Below, one piece after another: positions 9,890-19,694 of a DNA stretch of 19,903 bases. Each line of letters starts with the position of its first letter. Within the stretch, counting starts at the first letter, position 1. The translations under genes and the position numbers were made by a program. Below the pieces are notes generated by a model. It did no database searches. It had not been told where the DNA came from and worked only from the letters and a program-made list of their open reading frames with translations. Origin of the DNA: Xanthoparmelia taractica (taxonomy: Eukaryota; Ascomycota; Lecanoromycetes; Lecanorales; Parmeliaceae); contig JANQBS010000471.1 of NCBI GenBank assembly GCA_033085395.1, forward strand, positions 1 to 19,903, in the 5' to 3' direction.

Positions 9890-10180
9890 TACTATCGTTT
9901 TCACGAGATTAAGACGATAATATAATTATATCGCATTTTATTCGTATATCTAATATTATAGAACTTACTTATTTTTTCGATAAACGTATAGAATATAAAG
10001 CTTATCGTAAGGTTAATTACTTTTTTTAAACTATATTAATAAAGTTCTCTTTATACGATATATATAATAATATTATCTATTTAGAATTAAGAAGATAGAT
10101 ATTTATTTTCGATATCGCTCGAAGTATATTACGATATAAATATAAAGATAAAGTTATAAAGAGGGAAAAAGAGAGGGTTT
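9890..10180. other. Spacer with a polypurine tract
   Basis: No clear frame was found. At 10157-10177 the plus strand reads AAAGAGGGAAAAAGAGAGGG, with intact GGG runs that are otherwise nearly absent in the window. It resembles an LTR-retrotransposon polypurine tract on the plus strand, but no LTR pair was found. A second purine run lies at about 10296-10309. Confidence 0.35.
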
Positions 10181-13100
10181 AAGATAATATTTATTAAGCT
10201 TAATTATTAAGCTTATTTAACTAAGTCTTCGATAAAGCTAGAATTAAACAATTATTAAAATATTAGTATATTTTATTAAAAATAAGTCGTAAATAAAAAA
10301 AAAGAGAGAGCGCTTATTAGAGTTAATTTATAATATTCTTTATTATTTTATTTATAATTATTTCTTAATTACTACTTACGATTTAATATTAATAACGAAT
10401 AATTATTATCTTACTTTATACGTAATTAGATTCTCGTCTAAAGATTATAAAAATTATTATTTATATTAATAATTATTAACTTTCGCGATTAAAGTCTATT
10501 ATCGTTAAGTTCTATCGATTACTCACGTTATTAGCGCACTCGATATTCGATAAAAAGATAAATTCACTTATCTTTTCAATAATTATATTCTTTCGACTTT
10601 TATCTAAATTATTCAATTTATTTAATAAACTTGTATAATCTATTCTTATTAGCGAGAATCTAACGTAGTTATAAATAATTAAATACGTCGCGATTTAATC
10701 TTAGACTTCGATAGACTAATTCTCTTTTCTTCGTTTCGATTTCAAGCTTCTAACGTCTATATTCTTTTTATTATTATTAATAATATTAGAATATTCGATA
10801 ACTTCGTGCGTTTACTTCTCACGTAGCGTATTAATATATTAAATAAAATAGTATATTCTAATACGCGTATCTTCTATTTCTATAACTTTATTTAAATCGT
10901 CTTTATTATTATCTATTATTATTTCTTCTTACTTAATATCGCTATTTATCTAAGTATTAGATATCTTATATTTATTAATTAAGCGTATATAATATATATT
11001 ACGTTAAGATACGAGAAGCTTAAGATTATAGAGTATATAAATAATTAAATTACTACGAAATGAAATAAGAGATAATCTTTCGTCGTTATAAAAATAAGAA
11101 AATTAGATAAATTAGCGTGTTATAATTATATTATTATATCTATTAGAATAAGATTAACTAAAATATTCTTATATAAGTTAAATAACGAATTTAATTAACT
11201 TAATATATTTAATTACTAAGATTACTAAGCGCTAATTAAAAATTAATACTATAGTATAAATTTAATCGCGATTATCGACGTCGAATAAATAACTTTTTAC
11301 GTATTATCGCTAACGATATATAACGAATAGAGATTAAGTTTTAATTAGCTTAATAGAAAAATAGTAGAGCTAGATATATTAAATAAATATCTAGATTTTC
11401 GTACTTAGCGATCTTAATAATAAAGGCGATCGAATTCTCTTTATTTTTATATATTTATAATACGATCGCTCTAAATTTACGAGCGATATCTATTATTAAG
11501 TCTATATTCTTAATCTTACATATAATTCGCTTATATATATTTAATTAATATACGCTATTTTTCTTTAATAACTCTTTTAAATATATTAAACTTAAGCTCT
11601 TTCGACGTGATACTTAATAAGTATTTCTTTTTCTTCAATATTTTCGAGATATAAAAGATTATATAACGATTAATTAAACTCGATCGCGCGAATATATTAG
11701 TTTTATTTTCGATATCGTCTTAGTCGATAATAGAATTATTATAAATAGTCGCTTTCTCTTACGATAATATAAATATAAATTAATAATCTTTCTCGCTATA
11801 ATTAGCTTATACTTTTTTAACTATATTTTAGAAATATTTTAATAAAATATAAACGAAAATATATTCTTTAGCTATATAAAAGCTTTCGCGAATTTAACTC
11901 TATTTATTAAAATATCTAATCTTATCTTAATAAGATATCGTCTCTTTATTTTCTTCTTTAACGCGTTTCGTATATTTTTCTCTCACCTTATATCTATTAT
12001 AAAAATTTTTATAATAATTTTTACGATTTAATTACTTAGATTAATTTTCGCGTAGAAGTTCTATAGCGACGATAAGTACGATATAAAAAATACGCGAATC
12101 TCGTTATAAAGGAATTTACTTAGGGCGAACGTAATTAAATAATTTATTAAGAATATATAAATTACACGTTTATATATAACGACTTTAATGTTTAACTTAA
12201 TATTAAGATAGTCGATTAGATATATAATTTAAAGAAAAAGAAGTAAGAGAGATAGCGCGAGATTCTATTAAGATGAGAATTAGCTACGTTTAAATTGCGC
12301 AGTCGATTTATTTAAAAATATATATTATTTATCTTATTAATAAGCGAATTATAAGTAATTTATTAACTATAGAGATAATAACTATCGAAAATTATAACGA
12401 TATAGTATACGATCTAATATCGCCCGATAGTCTAAGATCGTATATATTTAGCGATAACGTATTCAACTTCTCACTCCGACTTCTTACTTATTTTTAAATT
12501 CTATTTATCACGATTCGTATAAACTTACGAAATATTAATTAATATTCGATAATACGAGTTTACGTTAAAGCTCGTTATCTCGATTATTATTTATTTTTAA
12601 AACGTTATCTTAAAAGCTCGAAGAGTATTTAAACGACTTATATTAATAATTTATTTTACTTATTCTCGATTATTACTTAGAAGAATTATTATTTATCGAA
12701 GTACTTATAAATTAATTTAAGTACGTTAATAAACTAAGACTTATAATATAAGAAAGTTTAGATATAGTTATACGCTAGCGAGAAATTTATATAATATACG
12801 ATTATATATATTTAAGTAATATAGACGAGATATAGATTTTCTTAGCTATTAGACTTCTCGTAGTCTAAAATAAAGTTATTTTTCTTAATATCGACGAATT
12901 ATAATAGAACTATTCGACGCTATTTCTTATAATCTCGCTTTATCTTTATAAATCTATAAATAATCTTAAATCTAAATATTCTTATTTAATCTCGCTAATA
13001 GGGAATCGAGATAAAAACGTCTTATCGCCTAGTATTCTCTTTAATATAAATTGTGATAATATCTTTAATAAATTCTAAGATCTTAAGATCTTAATCTTTC

Positions 13101-13960
13101 AAGTTTCGCTTCTCTAGAATCGCTTATTATATTCTTATATTATAATAAAATTCGAAAATTATCCTTATGTAGTTCTCGCTTAGAGACTTATTATCTAGCG
13201 AGATAAAATTCTAAATAATATTATCTTTACGTTCTAATTCGAGAAAACTAAATATATTTATATCGATATAATAAAAGATAATATTATTTCTCGAAGTTGC
13301 GTACTTAGTATAATACGAATAGAATATAAGTCTAAGATTCTATTCGATCTTAGAGCTATATATATTAATTAATACTCTAGATCTTAACGAATAACTTACT
13401 ACGTAAGAGAGTAAAGTATATTTCGTAATTATTCTCGATTTAACTTCTTATTAATCTCTCGCAAATAATATTTATATATATTAAATTTTATAAAGATTAA
13501 CTTATTTACTCTCTACTTTACTTTATTATAATATCTTACGTCTTTTTATAATTAATTAAATATATTAATATTAAGACTTTTATTTCGCTTTTAGATATTT
13601 TACATATCGAGCTATTAAATAATCTTAATTAGTAGTTACTAAGCGAAAATATTAATAACTACGAATAGCGTTAATATCTTTAGTATAGAAAATATATATA
13701 TATTTATCGAGTTATTCGTTATATTAAGATAATCTTTTTTTTGAAATTAATTTAACGTCCTCGAGACTATCTTTATTTACAATTTATAGTATACGATTAT
13801 AGTTCTTATATATCGATAACATAGGTTATTAAGATTCTTAATATAGCTGGGATTTATTGCTATTAGACTCTATAGTATCGCGATACGTTTATAATCGATA
13901 TTTATTTTAGTTATTAGTCGATTCTTCTATATAATTCTATCTCGAATTATTAAGATAAGA
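10180..13960 (-). pseudogene. Long RIP-degraded relic with possible Fe(II)/2OG dioxygenase-like core
   Basis: One minus-strand frame runs without a shift from about 13960 to at least 10700, possibly to 10180: about 1,000 codons or more, almost only TAA/TAG stops. At 13276-13256 it reads FYYIDIN, which under RIP (His to Tyr) would have been FHHIDIN and would supply an HxD iron-binding pair. Then come II*NFISLD (13222-13195), FYYNI and two adjacent stops fitting WW (13121-13136). Next is YRFI at 12958-12947, where the third His (HG.T) is expected, and *RRIVLL*FVDI (12922-12890), fitting RRTVLPWFV with the 2OG-binding Arg. From memory this order (HHxD.N, IQG.VSLD, PGFH...WW, HG, RRT.LPWF) occurs in large uncharacterised fungal proteins. 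The C-terminal 700 or so codons are charged and unidentified. Alternative: an unrelated transposon protein. Confidence 0.5.
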
Positions 13961-14168
13961 CTATTATAAGAATATAAGTTATTAGATATTAATAATAATA
14001 TTAAAGACGATATAACGTTCGTTATCTTAATTTCTTCTTCGCGTTACTATTCTTCTAATTCTTATTTATTATCTTATTATTATCGAAATTCTCGTTAATA
14101 TTCTTTATATTATTATCTTTAATCTTCTTATCTTCTACGTCGACTTTATTTATAATAATATTACTATT

Positions 14169-14315
14169 CTTATTTTAATCTTACTCGTTTCTATTCTACT
14201 ATTTATTATCTTTATTCTAATCTTACTTATTCTTATTCTATTCTTTATTATCTTCGCTCTATTCTTTATTATTCTCACTCTATTCTTTATTATTCTTATT
14301 TTAATCTTAATCGTT
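14169..14315 (-). repeat. Seven 21-bp repeat units encoding a polar heptapeptide
   Basis: Units lie at 14169, 14190, 14211, 14232, 14253, 14274 and 14295, each 21 bp. On the minus strand they read as heptapeptides such as NNKE*SE, DNKE*NK and NEQD-like variants, with the stop fitting Gln. The two most similar neighbours start at 14253 and 14274. The unit is a multiple of three, which supports coding origin: a disordered Asn/Lys/Asp/Gln-rich N-terminal region of the relic downstream on the minus strand. Its frame differs by one from the main frame, so a frameshift lies between about 13960 and 14160. Confidence 0.65.
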
Positions 14316-14319
14316 TATT

Positions 14320-15710
14320 ATATTCTTTATAAAACTTAACTTATATTACTCTAAGCGTTACTTTCTTCGTCGCTTTTTAATATTAAATAATATTTTTATA
14401 AAATATTTATTATTATTCGTTATCGATAATAGCTATCGATTATTCTTAATAACGTATTTCGCTTATTTAGAAACGATTAATAATAGCTTCGCGCTTAAGA
14501 TTATAAGCTAATTTTTAAATATATTATATATCTTAATTTAATCTCTACTCGTAACTCTTCTTATATCGTCTCGTCTTAACTTATCTTTATATAATCGTCG
14601 AATAATTATTTAAATATCTAGATCTTAAATAATAACGAAAGTGAAACGTATAATAACGCGAGCTATATATTTAAGATAATACTTATTTTAATTACTAAGA
14701 TTTAATTAATTAATCTATTATTTTTAATATTACTAAATCTTTCGAATAGCGATATTCTTTCTATTTAAGTCTCTACTAAATAATATATATATTTTTTTTA
14801 AGCTAAGCGATATTAAAAATATAAAGAATCTTCTCTTAAATATTATATGCGCTTTATTAAATTTCGTCTATTAAGATAAATATCGATTAAGTCTCTATTA
14901 TAACTATACTATATTACTTATTTTATAAGCTCTCTAGACTAAGTATTTTCTTAATATATTATAACTTTTTATTTACGCTTCTATATCTACTATAACGCTA
15001 TAAGTTAAATTTATTAGCTTCGAAAGCGATACACTTCGCCCCGCTAATTCTAAAATATAGAAAATCGTCATCGATGTGATAGTTAAAGTAATTATAAATA
15101 ATTCGATCGATATTAATAATATAATAAATTATAATTAAAATTTAATTATATTTCGAGTTATAATAACGTATTAAATCGAAGTATATAGATAATCGAGAAA
15201 AGATTAAACTTAAGAGTATTTATAAAAGATAAGTTCTTTAAAGAATTAAATATATAAATTTATATATAAATTACGCTTTTCTTATTTAATATTTAATATT
15301 TATTTTTTATATTTTAAGCTTTAAATTTTACTCTTATTTACTTTTAATGTATATAAATTAAACTTAATTTTCTAAAACTTACTTAACTTTAATTTTACTT
15401 TCTTAACTTAATTTAAAATCTTTTAACTTAATTTTTTAAGACTTTAAATTTACGAAAATTTACGAAAATTTAATAATTTTTATATATACGCTCTTATTTT
15501 AATACTAAAATTAATATAAATTTTAAAATTTAACTTAGAATTCTTAATTTAAAGTAAGTTTATTTTAAATTTTTATTTTTATTTTAATAGCTTAACTACG
15601 AGATTAAAGATAAATTTTAATCGCTAATTTAATTGTAATTAAATATAATTAATATATAAGCGAAGTTCTCGTTAATAGTAAAGTATAATAATCTAATAAC
15701 TATTAATTAA
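14320..15710. other. Spacer between divergent relics, no convincing gene
   Basis: I could not follow any frame with confidence. A polar, acidic minus-strand fragment near 14375-14400 (SDEESNA) may belong to the start of the neighbouring relic. At 15030-15080 a weakly mutated patch keeps CGCCCCGC and several CpA/TpG, and marks the change from minus-strand to plus-strand coding. From 15240 to 15600 the DNA is almost pure AT with few CpG (about 5 in 360 bp) and a doubled 10-bp unit, TACGAAAATT, at 15451-15470. Confidence 0.4.
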
Positions 15711-16472
15711 TTTATAAATCGATATCTAAATAATAATTATAACGACGAGACTATAACTTCGCTCGATTTTATTAATATTAATATCTTAATTAAAGATATT
15801 AACGATATTAATACTCGTGATATCGAGGTCGTGAATATTGATAATAAAGTTAATCCCGATATCGAAGCCTTAGATGCGAATCGTCTTTTAGTATATCGCG
15901 TCTTAAATAATAAATTAATTTTCAATTAAGAGTTCGTATCTATTAATATTAATATTACTATATATCGCGATAATTAAGATTATTTAATAATACGCGAGCT
16001 AATATAAATATAAAAGATTTCTCTTATAATAACTTAATAGTTAATTAATATTATAAGATTTAATCTTTATTTTTTAACTATTAACGAATATTATAAAGTA
16101 AAGACTTCGATCTCGCTTTCGATTTTTAAAGTAATAAATAAATTAAACTTCGAAATAAATATATTTAAAGAATACGATATTATATTTATAAATAAACTAG
16201 TTCTTTAAGATCTCGCTATTGAGACGATTATAAAGATTAATATTATTATAAATAATTATAATAATATTAATAAATTATATAAAAGTATTAATAAAAAGAT
16301 TATTAAAGTCGATAATTATTATAATATTACTAGTAAGATAAATAAGAATTATTATATTATAAAAGAGAAAAATAAAGTAAAAAAGAATAAAAAGAATAAA
16401 AAAGACGAGATTAAGAAGAAAGAGATTAACGAAGAAGAGATTAACGAGAAAAAGATTAATAAGAAAGATAAT
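15711..16472 (+). pseudogene. Unidentified lysine-rich relic, first block
   Basis: This plus frame (codons starting at multiples of 3) is stop-free from 15711 to 15926 (72 codons) and continues to 16472 with RIP-type stops. It reads INDINTRDIEVVNIDNK, then PDIEALDANRLLVYRVLNN at about 15855-15910. Later it becomes Lys/Asn-rich, ending in a KNKKNKKDEIKKKE type tail. The part at 15815-15880 keeps GTGA, CCC and TG pairs, so it was mutated less and the residues there are the most reliable. No start codon is visible (ATA instead of ATG). No family recognised; a disordered nuclear or gag-like protein would fit. It runs directly into the next block in another frame. Confidence 0.55.
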
Positions 16473-16942
16473 TAAAAGATAATGCTATTATTAAGAAGAT
16501 AAATACTATAATTACGAAATTAAAAAAGAAGATTATTAAGATTTCGAATAGTTTAATAATCGAAAGATCTATTAAGATCGATAAGTCTATTAAAATTAAT
16601 AAATCTATTAAAATTAATAAGTTTACTAAAATTAATATTAAGAAAAATAAAGATATAGCTAGCGACTCTACGAAATTAACTCTTGTTATTAAAGCGTCTA
16701 AAGTATCGATAGATAAGATTAGTCTAATCGTAAAATACGTAATATATAATTTAATTAAGTGTATTAGCGAGATCGTTAAAATCGTATCTATTAATTCGTA
16801 TAGTATTATTTCGATAAAATTAATTATTTATTATTCTCTATTTATAAGTAATCTCGAGAACTCTAAAGATTTGTTAAATTTTTATTATCTAAATAATCTT
16901 ATAATTAATTATCTCTTTATTATTAAAAAATTAAAAAATCTT
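16472..16942 (+). pseudogene. 156-codon stop-free frame without a start codon
   Basis: From the TAA at 16469 to the TAA after 16940 there is no stop in this plus frame, the longest stop-free run I found in the window, and no ATG. It begins LKDNAIIKKINTIITKLKKK, contains a hexapeptide repeat at 16568-16639, and continues with IASDSTKLTLVIKASKVSID and VKYVIYNLIKCISEIVK. Because RIP turns Thr (ACA) and Met into Ile and Pro (CCA) into Leu, the original was probably a Thr/Pro/Lys/Ser-rich disordered protein. Few Gln or Trp codons would explain the lack of stops. It is probably the second part of the relic starting at 15711, joined through a frameshift near 16470. Function unknown. Confidence 0.55.
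16568..16639 (+). repeat. Four 18-bp repeat units (hexapeptide repeat)
   Basis: Units start at 16568, 16586, 16604 and 16622. The second and third differ at one base (TCTATTAAAATTAATAA followed by A or G). They translate as SIKIDK, SIKINK, SIKINK and FTKINI, so the unit keeps the reading frame. It is an internal repeat of the lysine-rich relic. Confidence 0.8.
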
Positions 16943-17560
16943 TAAATATAATCTATAGAATTTAATAAAAAGAGTATAATGCGAGCGACTTATAATACTC
17001 TAAATCGCTCGTACAAAGTCTAGATTAATATCGGGAATATTAACGCGACGAGATATATAGCTAAGATTTAAGATCGAGAATATTATTACGATTAATAAAG
17101 AAAATTATATATACTATTTAATTAAGACAACTAAAAGTTAATAAATTTATATATATAATACGTTTATTACAAAAGTCGTCGCTATTATTTAATATATTTT
17201 AAAAGAAAAACTAAAAGATTACTATATAAAAGACTTTAAATATAATTAGCTTTTTAAATAAGATAATAACGCTAAAGAAAAATAATAAAAAAGAGAGAAT
17301 ATTTAAGATAGATATAAAGATTAAGAAAATAAAGATAAAACGCGATATAAAGATTAATAATATTAAGTTTAATTCTCTAAAGCGAGATATTAATAAAAAG
17401 AATAACTTATTTATTATTAAGAGTTTTAATACTATTATTAAGAAGACGCGAAGATAAAAGAATATCGTTAAGATAAGATTAAAAATAATCTATAAAGATA
17501 CGATAACGAAAAAGAAGAAGAGAGCTTCGTCCTCGATTAAAAGAAAAATAAAAAATAAGA
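16943..17560 (+). pseudogene. Probable C-terminal remainder of the lysine-rich relic
   Basis: The same plus frame as 16472-16942 continues with increasing numbers of TAA/TAG stops. It reads EFNKKSIMRATYNTLNRSYKV near 16960-17020 and *INIGNINATRYIAKI up to about 17070. After about 17220 several frames are equally plausible and the sequence is Lys/Arg-rich (GAAAAAGAAGAAGAGAGC near 17510). The end of the gene cannot be set. Moderate support for the first 130 bp only. Confidence 0.35.
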
Positions 17561-18584
17561 AATAGATTTTTAGCATCTCGATTATAATTAAACTTTTATC
17601 TACTATTATCTCTTTCGATTAATATTCGTAGAAATATTATTATTATCTTTATTATTACTAATATATATCTAGATATTAAATTCGCTTAATAATATAAAGC
17701 GTCGCGTTAATCGTCGATACGACTTAAGTATATCTTATCTTTAATATATATTCGATACTTTTATAATCGACTTTAAAATTCTTTTAAGTTTAATATTACG
17801 AATTCTATATATTCTTATATAAATATATATATAACTTTTTTACGATCGACTTTATAATCTCTTCTTAAGTCGCTATTATAATTTTTATATATCTTATTTT
17901 AAATATTTATATAATTATTATAATTAGTTACTTTAGTTAAGTTTATTATATCTCTTTAAAGTTAAAGATCGCTTCTCTCTTAAACTACTTATAATTATAA
18001 CTTTTATAATCGACTTCGCGTCTCTTATTATTCGCGTCTCTTATTATTAAGATTATTTTATAAGTATTAAGTCTTTATTAATTTTACTTCTATACGTTAT
18101 CGTATTAAATTACTAAATATTATCTCTCTAATATTAACGCTAATTATTAATCGATTTATATAAATTATTATTTTCTAATATCTATAATTTATAATATAAA
18201 TATAAAATCTTCGTAAATTTTTTTAAATAGAGTATTAAAATCTTTCTCTTAATATTACTCTTATCTAAATATCTAGATTACTTAAATAATATTTACGAAT
18301 TAAGTTTATCTAACTCTTTTATAACTCTTATTATTTCTTAATATAGATAAAGAAATTTATAGTTATTAATAATCGATAAGATGTAATACGTATACTTAGA
18401 TTAATAAATTTTTTCTTTCTTACGTATAACTTTATTCTTTTTCTTTTCTTAATTATAAAACGAATTCGAGTTATCTAAGAATATAATATTAAGTTCTAAA
18501 ATTTAATATATCTCGAAACGCGAAGAATTTAATTTTAGAGCGAAATATTCGAGATACATAGATAAAAAAAGCGACGAAGATTAG
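17561..18584. other. Unresolved AT-rich segment with small repeats
   Basis: The plus strand turns pyrimidine-rich, so any coding would be on the minus strand. Fragments such as SDLRRDYKVDRKK (about 17830-17870) are readable there, but no long frame can be defended. CTTTTATAATCGACTT occurs at 17758-17773 and again at 18001-18016, with a relative at 17835-17852. TTCGCGTCTCTTATTA is tandemly doubled at 18015-18046. I see no RNA gene or promoter. Confidence 0.35.
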
Positions 18585-19260
18585 ACTAATAAAATAATTT
18601 TTAACGATATATAAATTATGCTTAATAATAACTTAATAAAAACTTTAACAAGTTAAAGAATATAAGATTTCGCGAATTAAAAGAAATAGAAGATAAGAAC
18701 TTCTTGAAAGTAAAAAAGACGAATAAATACTACGAATAGCTCTATATTAAGATATCGGCGATTAATATAAGAGAATATATTAGCTAAAATACGCTTTTAA
18801 GATCTTTATATATAATTAGTAAAAATTTTAAATTTATATAAAAATAATGTAAATTAATAGAATATATAAGTGAGTTAAGACTCGTCTCGACTAATTTTAA
18901 ATCTACTAGAAATATTTAAAAACTTCTTTATAACTAATTATCGTCTATACTATAATTAATATATTTATTTAATAAAGATTATCTTAGCGAGTTTAAATTA
19001 CTTTAGACGTTAGCGTTAATTATTATAATAATATAGAAACGCGACTAAAATACTATTTAATAATAATAAGCTCGGGCGTTATCTAGCTAAATATAAAAAG
19101 CGTAATATCGAATAAATAGAAATATATAATCGTAGTAGCTTTTCTATATCTACATAAACTATTATTTATAAGTAGATACTAAATAATAGACGAAAAGAGA
19201 CTCTTAATCTTATTAAGTAGCGATCTCGCTAAGAGCTTATCAATCTTAAATAATAAGTAA
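18585..19260 (+). pseudogene. Unidentified RIP-degraded coding relic
   Basis: A plus frame can be followed for about 220 codons with TAA/TAG stops. The clearest part, about 18640-18910, reads RFRELKEIEDKNFLKVKKTN, YIKISAINIREYIS and LIEYISELRLVSTNFKSTRN. The later part is rich in stops that fit Gln (SS*I*KA*YRINRNI*S**L), pointing to a Gln-rich segment. It looks helical and charged; a gag-like protein is possible but no family motif was found. The frame changes near 19260, where the next block begins. Confidence 0.5.
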
Positions 19261-19694
19261 ATATATCTTTAGCTAACTCTAATATTATTAGCGCTTTTAA
19301 TAACGATATATTTCGAGATATATTTAATATTAATATAAATCTCGAGAATAATAATAAAGATATTTTTAATATATAAGAAATAATATTAATTACAACTAAA
19401 GTATTAATTAATTTAATATCTACTTTAAATATAGACGAAGTTAATAATCTCTCGATTTACGAGCGTAATATTAAATCGATTCATATCTTAATCGATATAT
19501 TCGATAGCGCGATTAATATTATTCTATCGTAGAGATCTTATAGCTCTTTCTTACTTATTATAATTAACGTAAAGATATATTTTAAAGCTCGTAATATAGA
19601 TAGATCTAATAAAAAAAAGATAAATAAGATTATAATCTTATTATTAGAAGACTCTAACGTAACGTAATAACTATTCGAGTTTAAGACTAATTAC
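19260..19694 (+). pseudogene. Continuation of the relic, cut by MITE copy 3
   Basis: The plus frame with GCT at 19272 gives ANSNIISAFNNDIFRDIFNI, then one RIP-type stop, then an open run to about 19530 containing STLNIDEVNNLSIYERNIKS and ILIDIFDSAINIILS. After a further stop it reads NVKIYFKARNIDRSNKKKINK up to the MITE at 19695. CpG is kept in Arg, Ala and Ser codons, supporting the strand. No family recognised. The MITE truncates it. Confidence 0.5.
19687..19694. repeat. Inferred left target duplication of MITE copy 3
   Basis: CTAATTAC lies directly before the left terminal repeat. It is inferred from the spacing in copy 2; the partner lies beyond the window. Confidence 0.35.

Larger units (their letters stand above)
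5620..9890 (-). pseudogene. Very long unidentified coding relic, split by MITE copy 2
   Basis: Several minus-strand frames follow one another without large gaps: about 9495-8345 in one frame, 8330-7690, 7263-6660, and 6184-5620. Together they suggest about 1,200-1,300 codons with RIP stops and a few frame changes. The best part is 9495-8345: SLK**EV*KLSETLIVEALRAYF near 9355-9290, RLNKLE*YVDLNKGATNI near 9120-9066, then STKDKL*LFDFFNDFRFQ. The tail (6184-5620) is charged and Lys/Arg/Gln-rich, probably coiled coil. I do not recognise a family, and saw no reverse transcriptase, integrase or helicase motif. When MITE copy 2 and one target duplicate are left out, the same frame continues into 9789-9890, so the gene predates that insertion. 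A transposon protein is most likely. Confidence 0.55.

Noticed and set aside
14041..14340. Simple pyrimidine microsatellite only
   Set aside because: The units are 21 bp, in phase and coherent as a heptapeptide on the minus strand, so a coding minisatellite is the better description.
15340..15440. Repeated CTTAA-like words that could be a degraded telomeric array
   Set aside because: Spacing is irregular and the words cannot be derived from TTAGGG/CCCTAA by the mutation type seen here.
15737..15925. A 62-codon minus-strand frame starting at a TTG, hydrophobic, basic at its N-terminus
   Set aside because: The opposite strand is open for 72 codons over the same bases and continues as a longer RIP-degraded frame to 16472. 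The minus frame is its antisense shadow and has no ATG.
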